Made by a program: the position numbers and the translations under genes. The notes under the pieces were generated by a model, which worked only from the letters and a program-made list of their open reading frames with translations, did not search any database and was not told where the DNA came from. Shown here one piece after another: positions 1-12,566 of a DNA stretch of 64,000 nucleotides. The stretch lies in the NCBI GenBank assembly GCA_907163375.1, contig CAJQUW010001853.1:62001-126000 (forward strand). The letters are read 5' to 3'. Each line of letters opens with the position of its first letter. Position 1 is the stretch's first letter. Origin of the DNA: Prostheceraeus crozeri (taxonomy: Eukaryota > Platyhelminthes > Polycladida > Euryleptidae).

Positions 1-799
1 GTGTAGCTATGGCTGTGTCTTAACTCCTTGTTTATTAGAACCTATTAGGTTAATTAGCTTTAGGTTGATCTTAATCAGAGAAATGGACCGATGACGTGAA
101 ACGAAAAGATAGAAATCCTATAGTGTGAAGGATTGGTTTATGAAGATCTGACAACCCTAAGGCGGGTGGCTCGTCAGTAAAAAATGTGAAAATGACCTAA
201 CGATGATGGTCCTGGCGTGGTCGCCAAATTATGTTACGCTACGCTACGCCTCCGCATTACCCAAAATAAAAGATGAAAATGATTAAACAACTTTATTGTT
301 TAATGTGAGTTTAAAATGAATATATAGGGCAGGTGATGGTCCTTAAAAGGACCTTTTCAGAGTTCACGTCAACACAATGTTATAAGTCCAGGAGATCATC
401 AACACCAAGAGTTCAGCAACAGCAGAGTCTCGGGAATTGATAGGTCACTGTCACCACACTTCAGCCGCCTTTGTCGCACTTGATTTGCCTCTGCGCTTCT
501 ACTAACAGGACGCTGATCGATTGTCTTCTGCTCGGCCACCCTTGCCGCGATTGCTTGTCCTCTGATCCGCCTCTTCCTTACTCGTAGCGGTATGCCGACT
601 GACTCGCGTAAAAGGCTATTGTGTGTCGCTGACTCTTTAACTATTGTTTATGAGGGATCACGATGAGCTTCATTATACTGACGTCACTCTGATGCCGAGA
701 GCTGGCGTAACGCTGATCTCACTCGAATCAATAGATTTGCCTGCCGTCAATGAACGAAAAAAATCTTGTCTAACTGAAGACTTGCAAGCATGAAGACTC
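1..799. other. No gene recognised (left edge)
   Basis: AT-rich sequence without a supportable gene. A short imperfect GCTAC repeat lies near 238-252. The last part probably leads into the LINE fragment that becomes recognisable at about 800. Confidence 0.5.
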
Positions 800-2160
800 A
801 CAACAACTGGGTCCGACGATATTCCAGCGATTGTGCAGAAGTGTTCTCCGAAGTTGGCTCCAGTACTCACTCAACTCTTCCAGTTATCTGTGACAGCGGA
901 TAGGTACCCTTCTTCTTGGAAAGTTGCTCACGTGGCACTTTTTCCAAAAAGGGGAGATAGAAGTGATCCAAGCAATTATCGTCCAATTGTAATCACTTCT
1001 GTTGTAAGCTAAGTGTTCGAATCTTTTATGTCTAAAGCCTTGATTATCCATCTCCAATCCCATGGTTTGTTAAGTGACCTTCAATATGGTTTTAGAAAGG
1101 CTAGTTCTACACGTGACCTTCTAGCATGTGTGACTCATCTTTGGTCGTCATCGCTTGACAAGTTTTAAAGAGTCCACAGGAGTATCCCTTGACATATCAA
1201 AGGCATTCGATCGAGTCGGCACCGGGCTCTTCTCAATAAGCTGCCGTCTCACGGAATCCATGCGGAAGTCGTAAGATGGATAGAGGACTTCCTGACCAAC
1301 CGCTCTACTATACTTATAGTTCGTGTCGGTGGATTCCTCTCTGATCGTTTCACAATCAATGCTGGTGTTCCTCAGGGTTGTATTATTTCACTTCTTTTCT
1401 TTCTTGTGTTTATAAATGATCTTTTACGTCTAACAAGCAATCCAATTCACTCCTCCAGCCTGAAGTCGCTCCAGCCGTGTCATGTTTAGCGAAAGAAAAA
1501 CTCAGTCAATTCGTTTTTCTCACAAGCGTGTCTAAGATAGTTCCACAATTGTTGTGGCAGGTCATTCTCTTTCAGAGGAGAACAGCACTTCTTTGCTTGG
1601 TGCGTCACTTTCTGACTTTAGGCTGGTCAGTCCACATCCGCCAAGTTACTCGAAGCATTGTTTCGAGCTCGTGCATACTTCAGCCCTCAGCAATTGTTTG
1701 TACTCTATAAATCCAGTGATTTGCTCACACGCTTGGTCATCAGGTCCTCAGAGCAACTTAGATATACTTGATCGCATTCAGCGCAAAGCAGTTCGTCTGA
1801 TAGATAATCCTAGGTATTACTTGATATTTGGCATCACTCAGACACCGTAGACCAGTCTCCTGTCTTTCTCCCTTCTATGGCCATTAACACGGCCTTTGTT
1901 CTGAAGAACTTGTTTCTGTAACTCCACGTCCTCGTTCTTTTACCAGATGCCTAAGAGGAAGTGGCTACACAAATCCATACCTAGTCACTATTCCTCCTTG
2001 GTGTACAGAGCATTTTAAGAGATCCTCCTTTCATAGGAGAGCAAAGTTGTGGAATAGGCTTCCATTGGAGGCATTCTAAACATCTGTCAGTGTTGAAGCA
2101 TTCCAGAGAGCCGTCATTAAGTTTCCACTAACCTCAATGGAAAGTTGATAATTTGAAGAT
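800..2160 (+). pseudogene. Decayed non-LTR retrotransposon (CR1/Jockey-like) reverse transcriptase
   Basis: Translating in shifting plus-strand frames gives the usual blocks of a LINE reverse transcriptase in the right order: the 'SNYRPI' block near 975, 'GFRK.SST' near 1095, 'HRALLNKL' near 1220, 'GVPQG' near 1365 with 'FLVFINDLL' near 1405, then the C-terminal 'ILDRIQRKAVRLI' at about 1765 and 'RAKLWNRLP' near 2040. The frame is broken many times; a TAA stop follows the SNYRPI block near 1008. It encodes no intact enzyme. By family knowledge this protein copies element RNA into the genome. The superfamily call (CR1/Jockey group) is inferred from the motif pattern; a close relative such as L2 is possible. 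Confidence 0.8.
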
Positions 2161-2479
2161 TTGTCTTATGCATTTCTAGTATGCTGCCTTGGTTTTTAAC
2201 ATTGTTTTTTCGTTATTTTCACTTTTATCCCTATGAGTTCTGCAGTTCTTAGTTACTCGCATTTTTCATTTTACATCCTCTAATTTGACTATTCATTTTT
2301 TACCACCTTATTTTAGTTTTCAGAGTTTCTGCACATAGTTATACAGTTATGAGTCATGCATCTTTTTACTTGACTGCTACGGAATGGCCTAGTTATTTAG
2401 TTATATTCCTTTCATTGATTATTATTGCCTTGACAACTGATGTGTGGTGGTGAGGCTTTGATCCTGCCAATCGACACAG
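2161..2479. other. No gene recognised
   Basis: T-rich sequence directly downstream of the LINE fragment, possibly including its 3' UTR. Nothing else can be supported. Confidence 0.4.
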
Positions 2480-2483
2480 TCGC

Positions 2484-2600
2484 GAAAGTAGCTCGTAGCT
2501 CAGTTGGTTTATAGCACAGGTCTAGTTAACCTTAGTCGTGAGTTCGAATCCTATCAGCCGCACATCTTTTGCATGGCAATTTGATATATCGTTTATTTAA
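2484..2600 (+). mobile_element. tRNA-derived SINE copy
   Basis: The head resembles a tRNA: an A-box-like TAGCTCAGTTGG at 2496-2507 and a B-box-like GAGTTCGAATCC at 2540-2551, spaced as in pol III internal promoters. The stems do not fold into a functional tRNA. The tail (CACATCTTTTGCATGGCA, then TTTGATATATCG) reappears in reverse complement at 13576-13680 next to a second tRNA-like head. Two copies sharing head and tail point to a SINE family rather than a tRNA gene. Confidence 0.6.
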
Positions 2601-3205
2601 TTTCATTGTTGTTGATTTATCATCATATTTTTCTCTCTTACATTTTCTGTTTCTTGCCTACAAATATTTCTTATAGATAATATAATAATTTCTTGCCCAA
2701 TATTCTACAGAGCCTTTGGTTCATAGTCTCGTCCTCTTCCCTCAAGCCTTGATTAAAAGAAAGCTAACTAATATCTTTCGCGAAATGGTGGCAATATTGA
2801 AAAAGACCATTCGGTACACAGCAAAAACTGCATGAGAACATAGGCCTTAAATTACATGACTGTCACTGAATGTGTATAGCGACAACAACCCAGAGTAGAA
2901 AGTTATTTTAAAATGTTTTTCCTTTCAGATGATCATGCTGACGTCCAAAAATGGCATTCCCACAATTAAAGCAAAGTAAATATGACCAGACAATGTTGAA
3001 CTGCTTTTCGAATGAATACAAGACCATACACGTATGTTAAACAAAACCAACATGTAGGCTTTCCATTCCAGCTTTCGACTTTTTACTCTACAACTTCCGA
3101 ACCAAATTGACCTCGAAAATGTCCGAATCACACAGTTCTATTGAGACACAACAATAGAGAAATTTGCAGATTCAAAATAAGAAAACATCGAGGGAACTTC
3201 TCTTC
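2601..3205. other. No gene recognised
   Basis: AT-rich intergenic sequence. The 68-codon minus-strand open frame near 2925-3131 shows no domain and is probably chance. Confidence 0.4.
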
Positions 3206-3967
3206 CTAGTTCTTCAAAAATTTTTTCCATCCATTCGCAGCTCCCAGTTCCACATTCTGGTCAGTATACAATATAAGCTTGCACAAACCAGTTTCAGCAT
3301 GATAATAAAAACCAACACACCAGTCATATTCTTCTCCTGAGCATTCCACAGCGCAATATTTGACTTTCTTCACATTAGGAATATCACGTGTACATCCTCC
3401 TTGTGCTGCATAGTCATCAACATAAGTGAAAACAGCAACGGGAACCGGTCGAAAATTGTATGATCGCTCAGTTTCCCATGTGGACCTCAATCCTTCCCTT
3501 GGCTGGCACATGGGAATCGGTCGCCAAGAAATATGGCGTTCAAACTTAAATAGATCCCCAAATCTTCCTCTATCATACAGTTGTAAGCAGTAATCTTGAT
3601 AATCAGGCATTCCTGGCTCACCGTCAAGCCACGCAAGCATGATTGAGCTCGGTGTGACCTTGCCGTTGGTCCACCTCCAACCATAGCGACTTCTATATCT
3701 CTCACTGAGCATGTCGGTCAGACCGATGTAGTAAAGATTAACTCCCAATTTTTTGTAATTCAGATTGATGGCATTTTGACCTGTTACTAATTCTCCGTTG
3801 AATGCACCACAGAATCGCTGAGAGTCGCACCAGCTGACTTTGATACTGGAGTTCCAGAACAGGCAAACACCGTGCTTGAGTGAGAATGGACTTGGACAAG
3901 CATTTAACATATTGAAAATGGAAATTAAGATGACGACAAATTCGATGAAAACATATAACAACGACAT
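3206..3967 (-). CDS. Secreted C-type lectin-like protein with C-terminal PAN/apple-like domain
   Basis: Intronless 253-codon frame. I chose the ATG at 3967 because it starts a hydrophobic signal peptide (about residues 1-23); the frame stays open upstream without such a signal. Residues about 24-165 carry C-type lectin landmarks: an opening Cys-Pro, the 'SWCDSQRFC' helix region, 'YYIGLTD' in place of the usual WIGL, 'WRWTNG', and 'WLDGEPG' before a Cys. Canonical Ca/sugar motifs EPN or QPD and WND are not seen, so sugar binding is doubtful. Residues about 190-253 are a second Cys-rich module ('GCTRDIP', 'CAVEC', 'WCVGFYYH', 'GLCKL') like a PAN/apple domain. It would act outside the cell in recognition or adhesion. 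This is the clearest host gene in the window. Confidence 0.8.
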   Translation of the reverse strand: MSLLYVFIEFVVILISIFNMLNACPSPFSLKHGVCLFWNSSIKVSWCDSQRFCGAFNGELVTGQNAINLNYKKLGVNLYYIGLTDMLSERYRSRYGWRWTNGKVTPSSIMLAWLDGEPGMPDYQDYCLQLYDRGRFGDLFKFERHISWRPIPMCQPREGLRSTWETERSYNFRPVPVAVFTYVDDYAAQGGCTRDIPNVKKVKYCAVECSGEEYDWCVGFYYHAETGLCKLILYTDQNVELGAANGWKKFLKN

Positions 3968-4228
3968 TTTGCGGACAATTGACCGACAAATGTAGGGATC
4001 TGGAGATGTGTCTTTTGTCTTTGTTTTGCAAAACTTCAACAAAAATGATTGGTTTATGACAACTTCCTGCTACAAAGTAAAGCAAAACAATACAAAATGT
4101 GCACTAAAATCAATCATTGCATCCATGGTGATTTTCTTTTTGATAACTAACATGAAAAAACAAAATTTTCAGATAATCTTCTCGATAACGGTTAATTGTA
4201 AGGACATGTCTCCCATTTGACAATGTGT
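3968..4228. other. Upstream region of the lectin-like gene
   Basis: AT-rich sequence upstream of the lectin start. No clear TATA box at a convincing distance. Confidence 0.3.
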
Positions 4229-4331
4229 GTTTCTTTGGGTAGGGAAGCATACTGACAGTAGCGGGCAATATTTTATGGTGCAATAAAGACTCAGATTGAC
4301 TACTGCCAGTGTGTTTCCCTACCCAAAAAAA
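4229..4331. repeat. Short foldback repeat (~32-bp arms)
   Basis: Left arm 4229-4261 and right arm 4299-4331 are imperfect reverse complements (both contain GGGTAGGGAA when read inward, and CAGTAG at the inner end). Probably a small MITE-like element or a palindromic relic. Confidence 0.7.
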
Positions 4332-5254
4332 CATAACGGTTAATGTAGATGCATTAGCGTCAGTGATGTGCTTTCTTCTATTACTACTTCTTCAGCATAG
4401 CGACCGCAAGCCTTTGATGATTAGACTTTCACTTTGTTGAAGCTATTACTGCAAGCGTTCCGCTGTTATCTCTGTGCAATAGCTGCTAAAATTTTTATAA
4501 CAAGGGAGAACTGAACAAGCACTCGCCCAAGAAATTTTGTTTCCATTGACAATTAAAAGCATCTGCAGACTAGACTATGAAACAAAATTAGTCCGGCAGC
4601 CAGAACAAGTTTCTAAAACTGCGCAAATTTTCTATGATTCGATTCGTGATACACGACCCAATTCGATTCGACTCTAAATTTTGCCGATTCGCACGTTACT
4701 GCAATGTATCGACGTAAATAATGTAGGTTTGTGTAAGCATATGCACTTCAAGCAAAAGTACATGGATTTTTGTATACTCAATTAAACGCTTCTGAAAATA
4801 ATCAACTGTCATTTATCACAAGGAATCGCTTCCTTACATGAATCCACCACAGCATTGTGCTCCTTTTCGAAAAGTGAATATGACCTCCTCAGATCGCTAA
4901 TCTGGAATAATGAAAACATAGAAACTATAAGATTCGATTCTGATAAAGTACAAGAGTTGCAAACCAGAAGCACAATGAATCAGAAATATCTAAATCAGCT
5001 GAATTACATGTCCATGTTGATGAAAATTCCTTGAAAATTTTTGGATTTTGTAAGGACGGTTTTGAAATCTTGAGATTTCTTGATATGATCGGCTTGGCTT
5101 GCTATTTGACTATTTTCAAATACTATTCGACTTATTCCTCTATCACTAAAATAAACGGCATGAATAGCTTCACTGTCAACATGTTGAAGTTAACTCTCAC
5201 ATTTGCTGCTTCTCGTGTCAGCCGAATTGTCAGTTGATGTTTCGTAAAGCTTCC
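4332..5254. other. No gene; solo terminus of a foldback family
   Basis: No gene recognised. At about 4590-4611 the sequence GTCCGGCAGCCAGAAC matches the terminus of the foldback element at 9291-9911, so this is probably a degraded second copy or a solo end. Confidence 0.4.
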
Positions 5255-5690
5255 ATAGGCTGCGTTTACACGTGTAACTTGATTGCTGACACTTTTCGAT
5301 CCATGATGAGTCAGAAAAGAATGGACAAACAATTGAAATAAAGGAATGCCTTCAATAATTGTGCTTCCAGCGTCATCAGACAATAGCAATCTAGCGAATG
5401 GTGATAAAAAGAAATACATTGATTCATCAGCTTATCATCCTCTGAGTGTCCGTAAAAAGAAGGAGATAAAGTTCAACACGACTGAACTTTAGTTGACACT
5501 CAGAGGATGATGAGCTGATGAATCAATGCATTTCTCTTTATCACCATTCGCTAGATTGCTATTGTCTGATGACGCACGAAGCACAATTATTGAAGGCATT
5601 CCTTTACTTCAATTGTTTGTCCATTCTTTTCTGACTCATCATGGATCGAAAAGTGCCAGCAATCAAGTTGCACGTGTAAACACAGCCTAT
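5255..5690. repeat. Long foldback element, 196-bp arms
   Basis: Left arm 5255-5450 and right arm 5495-5690 are near-perfect reverse complements around a 44-bp spacer. The spacer holds an inner hairpin (AAAGTTCA ... TGAACTTT). Open frames on each arm translate to nearly the same peptide because the arms mirror each other; no domain is visible. Likely a non-autonomous foldback transposon or an inverted duplication. Confidence 0.85.
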
Positions 5691-6690
5691 CTCGTGATAT
5701 TTGCTAATTTCCTGATTGTAGTACCTCAATGATGTGCGCTAGATACAAGCGCAAAGTATATCAAGCAGTGGATCGCTTAATGGAGGGGAATGTCTGTACA
5801 AGTTAATTGTAACAAAATCATCAAACGCTATAGTATCAACTTATTAAGCACACTTTCACTGCTTTTTGGAAGTTTAGACCAACCGATCGGTCACCTAAAA
5901 CAAGAATAGCTTGAATTAACAGGGAGTAAATTAATCGTCATTTGATGGCAATTAATAGGTGTTTTAATAGAAATTCAACAATCGTTTTTAGGTATGTACA
6001 TGCCTTATATTTTTCCAGGAGAAACTGAAAAGATTTTCAAGTATGCTTCTTTCAATTGCAAATTCAATATTCTACACTTTGTTGAGTCGGTGCACTTGGA
6101 TGCTTGATTATGTATTTGCATCCTACATGTATTCTTGTCATTAGAACAGGAACTAAGAGAGTTTGAGAAAATCTACAAGTGAGATCTACAGAATTATTTC
6201 TTCTCGACTATTCTTCTAGACCTAATACGGCCAACATTTTCCTACTTTGATTCTTTCCAGCAGTAGATCAACAGGGAACTGCATCACCGAGTCTGTCAAT
6301 TGCAACTGCTAGTTGGAATACAAGTCGCAAACGCAAGCTTGCAGGCATAATCGCATATGTTGTACGCTGTGGCTTGATGAAACGGCATCATATTCGAGAC
6401 GACAAAAGCTCGTGAAAAATTTGAAATGTCCCTAATTCGTTAAGTACTATTCACGTTTGCATAATATTCAAACTTGATGTGCATCAAACCTTTCCATATT
6501 TCTCTTCAAAGTCTCTTAGTTAGATCCTTAGCACTTTCAGATTTATATGATTGAAAAGTTGACCGTTTTCTTCAGAATTTGAAAAACTCGATTACCGTAT
6601 TCTCTCTTTTTATGACGCACTCCTCTCAAATAATGACTCACTCTCATAAACGGCTAGAAAATAATGACACACTATCTATTAGTATTTAAT
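5691..6690. other. No gene recognised
   Basis: AT-rich sequence. From about 6610 a degenerate GACGCACTC / AATGACGCAC motif recurs several times, up to about 6735, suggesting an old short tandem repeat. Confidence 0.4.
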
Positions 6691-6699
6691 GCACACTCT

Positions 6700-6993
6700 A
6701 TTATTGACGCACCCTCAAATGATGACGCACTGCAAAAAGCAGATGATAAATTACGCAACATGTGTGACCGATGCGACACTTTTAGAGAGAATGCGGTAAA
6801 TACACATGTAGTAGTACAGTTTTCTGTACTACTGCAAAAAGAGGAATACCATGTCGATCACATTATCGTTGGAGACAGTTACATACGACAGGTGAACTGT
6901 GTGAAGCTTCTCGGTGTAACTCTTGATATGCATTTAACTTTCAAGAATCATGTCGAACTCTGTAGAAAAAAGGCCATGCAGAGAATATTCTGA
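6700..6993 (+). pseudogene. LINE reverse-transcriptase C-terminal fragment
   Basis: Residues in the open frame match the region after the catalytic YADD block of CR1/Jockey-type LINEs: 'LQKADDKL', a short block ending 'VVQFS', then 'VKLLGVTLD', 'LTFKNHVE' and 'CRKKAMQR'. The fragment lacks palm motifs and ends at a stop after 'RIF'. It is a truncated relic and not a host gene. Confidence 0.7.
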
Positions 6994-7289
6994 CTACGTG
7001 ATTAGCAACTGAATCAGTTTTATGTGATCAGTAACTGTCTGTAGTTACAAGTGATTGAATTCATTTGAGAATAAAAAGCTCTCTCTCTCTAATGATAAAG
7101 TTTTAAAAAATTTTGAAGTAAAATGAAATTTTAAAAATGCAAGGTTTCTGCTGCATGTAAATGCTCGAATCTAATTTTTTAGCGTTCCGATAAATTGAGA
7201 AAAAAGTCAATTTCCAATTTTAAGCATTTAGAGGAAATGATAAGACGTGAAAACTAAATAAGAGCACTCGATCGCTCTACTAAAGTGCG
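6994..7289. other. No gene recognised
   Basis: AT-rich, with a short CT dinucleotide run at about 7080-7091. No gene. Confidence 0.4.
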
Positions 7290-8253
7290 AAGACGATCAT
7301 GTATGATTTCCACTGGCTGCCTGGGAAAATTCAGAGGCATAGAAGACAGACAAAACGGACTGAATTTTGTTCTCAAGCACAGGAAAAGTCCTTGGCTTTG
7401 AAAGATAAACTCCTTTCTTTGCCTATTCCCACTGAAAAAAGTCGCAGGGGATGAAAACAGTACTTCTGGCGGGTCGTTGATGAGGACCTCTGCGACCTAA
7501 CCAGCACCCTGGTAGCTGCTCATCAAGCCACTCCCTTACCACAAGGGCGCAATGAGCACCGTCTTGCATGAAAATCAGGCGTTGACATTTTCACATTTGC
7601 TGATTACCGATCACACTTTCTCCTGTAGCATGGCAAGGCACCGCTGTGAATTCATCGCATCACGTTGGAGGAAAGGCCCAACGATGGCATCTGCCGTCAC
7701 ATCACACCAGACAGTCACATTCGATCTTGATTGTACGTGATTTCTCTGCACGAATTCTATCGCTTTCTGCCTAGTAATGGCAGTTGTGGCGATTGACGAA
7801 ACTACTAACATGAAACACTGATATTTCATCGTCATGATCAGTCACACTCCACAAAATGTTGTGAAAGAAATTTGGATTTCTCTCATGCAAATCGAACATT
7901 ATTGTTCCATATTCAAGACGAGTATCATGGTCCGCTGACGACAATAACTGATAATAATGGGGTTTTCATGCTAGTTCCTACTACGATTCGAGAAAGGTCG
8001 GATTAGCGCGCATCCTGTCCAGTTGACTTTTCTGGACTTAAAGTTAACATTTCTCGAACAACGTGTACTGTCTCTGTCCACTCCTGGGGGCATCAGCTAC
8101 GGAAGCGCCGGTAATCAGTTTGAAGTTGTAGCTTTTAATATTCCTCGAATTCAGTTGAGCATGGCGACAACGGAAGAATTTCCACCATCGTTGCACGGCA
8201 ACAACTGACTGGAAGACTTCATATCGAGCAGTCACTTGAACACGTTTTTTCAA
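7290..8253 (-). pseudogene. Decayed Tc1/mariner-superfamily (DDE_3) transposase
   Basis: Read on the minus strand from 8253, the N-terminus resembles the helix-turn-helix part of these transposases ('SVVAVQRWWKFF', 'ASVADAPRSGQ'). After several stops, 'VTVWCDVTADAIVGPF' (about 7690-7735) and 'MQDGAHCALVVREWLDE' followed by 'RRGPHQRPARS' (about 7465-7572) match the catalytic half, including the Asp of the second catalytic motif. The frame is interrupted by stops and shifts, so no active enzyme is made. By family knowledge it would cut and paste its element at TA sites. No terminal inverted repeats were found. Confidence 0.8.
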
Positions 8254-9290
8254 TAGTAGGTGGTCTCCATTTCATTCGAATGAAACTGAACGCGTAATCA
8301 ATATTTATGTCTGTCAAATGAGGATAAATTTAAAACTTTTGAAATCTGTGATACTATATTAATTGAGTCTTTTAAAAATCGGATAAAACTGTCAACTTTT
8401 CAATAATAGAAATTTGAAAGAATTAAGGATCCAGCTATGAAAAACGGCAAGGATTGATGTATAACATACTTGAAAATCATTGGAACCTGTCAAGTACCTA
8501 ATGAATTACAGACATTTCAAAATAGGTACTAAATTTCCGCCCACCATGTACACTATAGATTTTTCGAGAGTTAATATGAACCTACCATTTCTTCTCTTTC
8601 TTCCCTTATATACTCTTTTGAATTTTATTGAAAACGTAAGTAGACAATTAATCACTTACGCCATTAGACATAATAAACCCGTACGATTATGTTGTGAGAG
8701 AAACATGCACTTGGAAATTTTTTCTCAAAAAAAACTCTTATATATTTTTCATATTTTCATGCAAAACTAATTGTGCCCACGCATTTCTCCGATGATGGTT
8801 AGACCTTTTTTGTAGTGCAAATACTGCTCCCCGCTCAGTGGGCTGTATCGACAGAATGTTTCTCACAATAATCTTCAAAGTCGGGAATCGTTCTTGATTT
8901 CTTGATTCCTCTTCTTTCAATATCCATTCATACTTCTGTATGCCTTTAATTTTGATTCAATCGTTTGTTTTTGGGAATTTTTTTGAAGTCGCTCTTGATA
9001 ACGTCCATGACTCGACTGCTAGTTCACCATAAAATCTTTAAATATGCTTGCTTACCCACAAACCGCACAATTCCACATCGCTGGATTCACCCGCGCTATT
9101 AATCCTGATAACCGTGCCGGTCCCCTGATCAGGAGTACTACAATGGAACCTTATTATTGAACTATTGAGCCGAAGACCCTCCCATAATTATTAGTTATCC
9201 GCGATGAATTCAGCCTCCATACTACCCAACGACCATGCATCCATATCCATAGTTAGTTAGAAGAAAAATCACCATAACAAAATAATATGG
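8254..9290. other. No gene recognised
   Basis: AT-rich sequence. Open frames near 8480-8770 and 8738-8920 show no domain or splice support. Confidence 0.4.
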
Positions 9291-9911
9291 TTCGGCAGCC
9301 AGAACGAGTTTCTGCAGGGAAAGTGAAAGTGACACTTTCACAGAATGATGTACACCCTATGCCTACTACGAATCGTCACGTCTGCCGAGTTCTAGTGAGT
9401 TCCTCTTCTTGTCAGACAAGATCACAGAAAAACACATGTAAATCCAATGGGACGCAGATTGCAGTTTTTGGCTAAAATGAAATTTTGTATGTTTTCTCTG
9501 ATTAAACGAAAAGTACTGAGCCCAAAGTCATCATTTTTCACAGGGAATATCTTCAGGTCATTTCCTATGATGTACATGTGCTTTTATCATGCATCTAATC
9601 GGCAATGTATCTGAGAATGTGGTTGAATATGGATAAAGTAGCTAAAAATGTTCCATGCCAAAAATGATGACTCTGGGCTTAGTACTTCTCGTCTTATCAG
9701 AGAAAACATACAAAATTTCATTTTAGCCAAAAACTGCAATCTGCGTCCCATTGGATTTACATGTGTTTTTCTTTGATCCTGTCTGACAAGAAGAGGAACT
9801 CACTAGAACTCGGCAGACGTGCCGATTCGTAGTAGGCATAGGGTGTACATCATTCTGTGAAAGTGTCACTTTCGGCCTCGTTCCCTGCAGAAACTCGTTC
9901 TGGCTGCCGGA
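9291..9911. repeat. Foldback/MITE-like element with ~250-bp inverted arms
   Basis: Left arm about 9291-9535 and right arm about 9665-9911 are reverse complements with few mismatches. Outer ends read CGGCAGCCAGAACGAGTTTC (right arm in reverse complement). The loop of about 130 bp has no coding potential. The same terminus occurs at about 4590. No transposase is encoded, so this is a non-autonomous DNA element. The flanks do not give a clear target duplication. Confidence 0.85.
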
Positions 9912-12566
9912 CTAATAGGGATATCTGCGCACTTTCAATAGGAATAAAAATATAAATTTTAGGAAAGCTAATTGGTACTAAAACACGATTCTCGCTAATC
10001 CTCATCAACTGTTCGTATTAAGGCAAGCTTTTTGTGTGATGTATCGTCTTCGAAATTTCTCTCAAGCTGGCAGCACCGTTTGGTGAATGGTAGCTGAAAA
10101 TCATAATCATCATACCTCAAATCAAAATATCTAGAGATGGCTACGCTTGGTGATAATAGCTTTATCAAGGTGGAGCAACGCACATTGACAACTACTCAGC
10201 AATCAATGAGGAGAGACACACTGAACTAACACTTTCAAAAGTAAATTCTGAGTGACTTTCATTATGAGAGTTACATATCTGTCCTATTAACGAAAATAGA
10301 CTTGATATTGACTGAACGTAATCATGACCGCGCACAATTGGAAAATATATTTCCTCTATCTTACGGTTAAAAGTAAACTTGACTATTTAACATGTTGCTG
10401 AATAGATATAATAACCGTTATAAGAGCTGACATATTGCTGGTCTTGGAATAAACAAACATCCAAATTTAATATATGACTAATTTCTGTGTAATATACTGT
10501 AAAATAAACCTTGACATCTGGAAAAGGTTCATTCTATGTCCTCAACGTGATTAGCAGTCCAGTCACGTGACACGCGTTTACATATTTTCTGCAATATTTT
10601 ATCAAAGCTACATCTCTCCTGATCCTTTGAATGGATAATGAATCCTGATTATGCTTTTTCATTTGCTAGTTGCAAGCAGTAAATTTTACATGACACGCAG
10701 TATATGAATTTTTGTACTCAACTTTCACATGAGAAACATGAATACTGGGTAGAAGAATGTCTTTTAAAATTGTCTATTTCAAATTAGCAGCAATCAATGG
10801 CTTTAGGGGTCAGCATCATAATCAAGCAATCAAGATAGAGAACTCTCCCGAAGAAGGTACTGCAAATCGTGTTAATAATATTGGGTGATAATGTGATATA
10901 GACATTATTGCCCTCTATTATACTGTAGGCTTAAAAGTCTCTTTATTTTTAAAAGTTCAAAACAAAAAAACTTCTAAAATGTCTTAAATTATTCACTTTT
11001 TCAGGAATCTGATAAAGTTATGATATACATGTAGATGCTCGCGTCTAGAGAACACTAAGCCGAAGCCGACCGACTTTTCCTTATCTTAAGCCGAGCCAAT
11101 TCGCGGCTAGGCTGGTTTTATCCGACTCAGTTAAGCAGCTGTCTTTCTATTAACACGCTTGATGAAGATAGACATAAACTGACTGGCATCAATCTCACTA
11201 TTAATCAAAATAGCTATGCATTAATTGTACGTAGGAAGGATGCGACACCGTAGTAATGCAGCTGCAGATCCGGGCACTCTCTATGGGGTCCTGTTCGGAG
11301 GTGCGGAGCCGTGTGTAGTAGGTAATTTCGACCACCTAAGCTAGTTTTTATAAGAGAAATTCAATGCTTTAAGTGCAGAGTTGGGTGGATTTACCACTAC
11401 TGCAGGAATACTTGAACTACTGCACTCGTCTCAGACGATTCTGAGATTTCTAGCCAAGCCTATACTTGTTCTGTAGGCGCGCCTAGCAGTAGGCCATGTG
11501 ACTCGGTGCGGCTTTTGCACATCTCTAGGTATTTGCCTTATTCGTAGGACTTACTTTTAAAATCGATGAATTTTGATTTCGTATTCTGTGTATTGCGTGA
11601 CTCAGTCTATTAGGCTCATGATATACGTGTATATGACGACTAAGCGAAATATGTTCTACCTCATTCGAAACATGCATAAAAATGTCCATAACTATGACTG
11701 CATATTCAACAACTATTTTAAATCATGAGTTGAATAACCAGACACGTACAAGAAAATTATTTACATACACAACATTTGTGTATTGGATGCACGAAGAGCA
11801 GAAGATGCATGCGTAAGATGTAGAAGTGTGAAAATAGATTACAAAAAATTGAACATACTTAGTATTCAGGAGTCCATAAAGTCTCTACTCTCAGAAAGCT
11901 GAAAATTAGTTTTTAATCTGCTCTGGTATCCTGTGGATAGACTCCAGCAATTTATGGATTTGCATAATAATGATATGATTCCAGAATCAAAATCCTCACT
12001 TTCAACTGAACACGTTATGTGGCTTTTGAACAAGGACAGTTTAACCAGGAGTTCAAGCGCTGATAACTAACTATAACGAAATTTGATCCGCATTGCAACT
12101 TGCGATGAAAGCATGCAGACTTTGATATCTACGTGCCGCTAGATAAGCACTAAAGCGTTACATGTAGAAATGGAGTTTTGATAGTCGGGATTTTGCTGTG
12201 CATGTGTGATCATGCGGCAGGAGGCAGCCAAGGTAAATGAAAGAATCTCCTACTCGAAAGGCTTTCTCGGAGGATAAACATTTCCACGATACTTACTTCC
12301 TGCCTCCGTAAGTTGATTTCATCATTAAGCACCGCAACTTTGTCACTGAAAAGATGAGAGCACTTAGTAAATTGCGAGTTGAATAACCAGCTGAACTCAG
12401 TGCGAAAAGAAGTCTCAGATAAAGATACCCCACGATTTAATCGTAAAACACTTTCATCATTCTTTAAAGTCAAATCCGGCTGTCATTGCATTTTCTGACC
12501 GATATATTACAAATATTACCAACAATACCAATAAGGGTTTTGGTTTGCTAAGACACTTTTACTTTG
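9912..12566. other. No gene recognised
   Basis: About 2.6 kb of AT-rich sequence without a domain-bearing frame, tandem repeat or clear exon. The open frame at 12210-12473 on the minus strand was not recognised. Confidence 0.4.

Noticed and set aside
2484..2563. Functional tRNA gene
   Set aside because: A and B boxes are present, but acceptor and T stems do not pair; a sister copy shares the non-tRNA tail.
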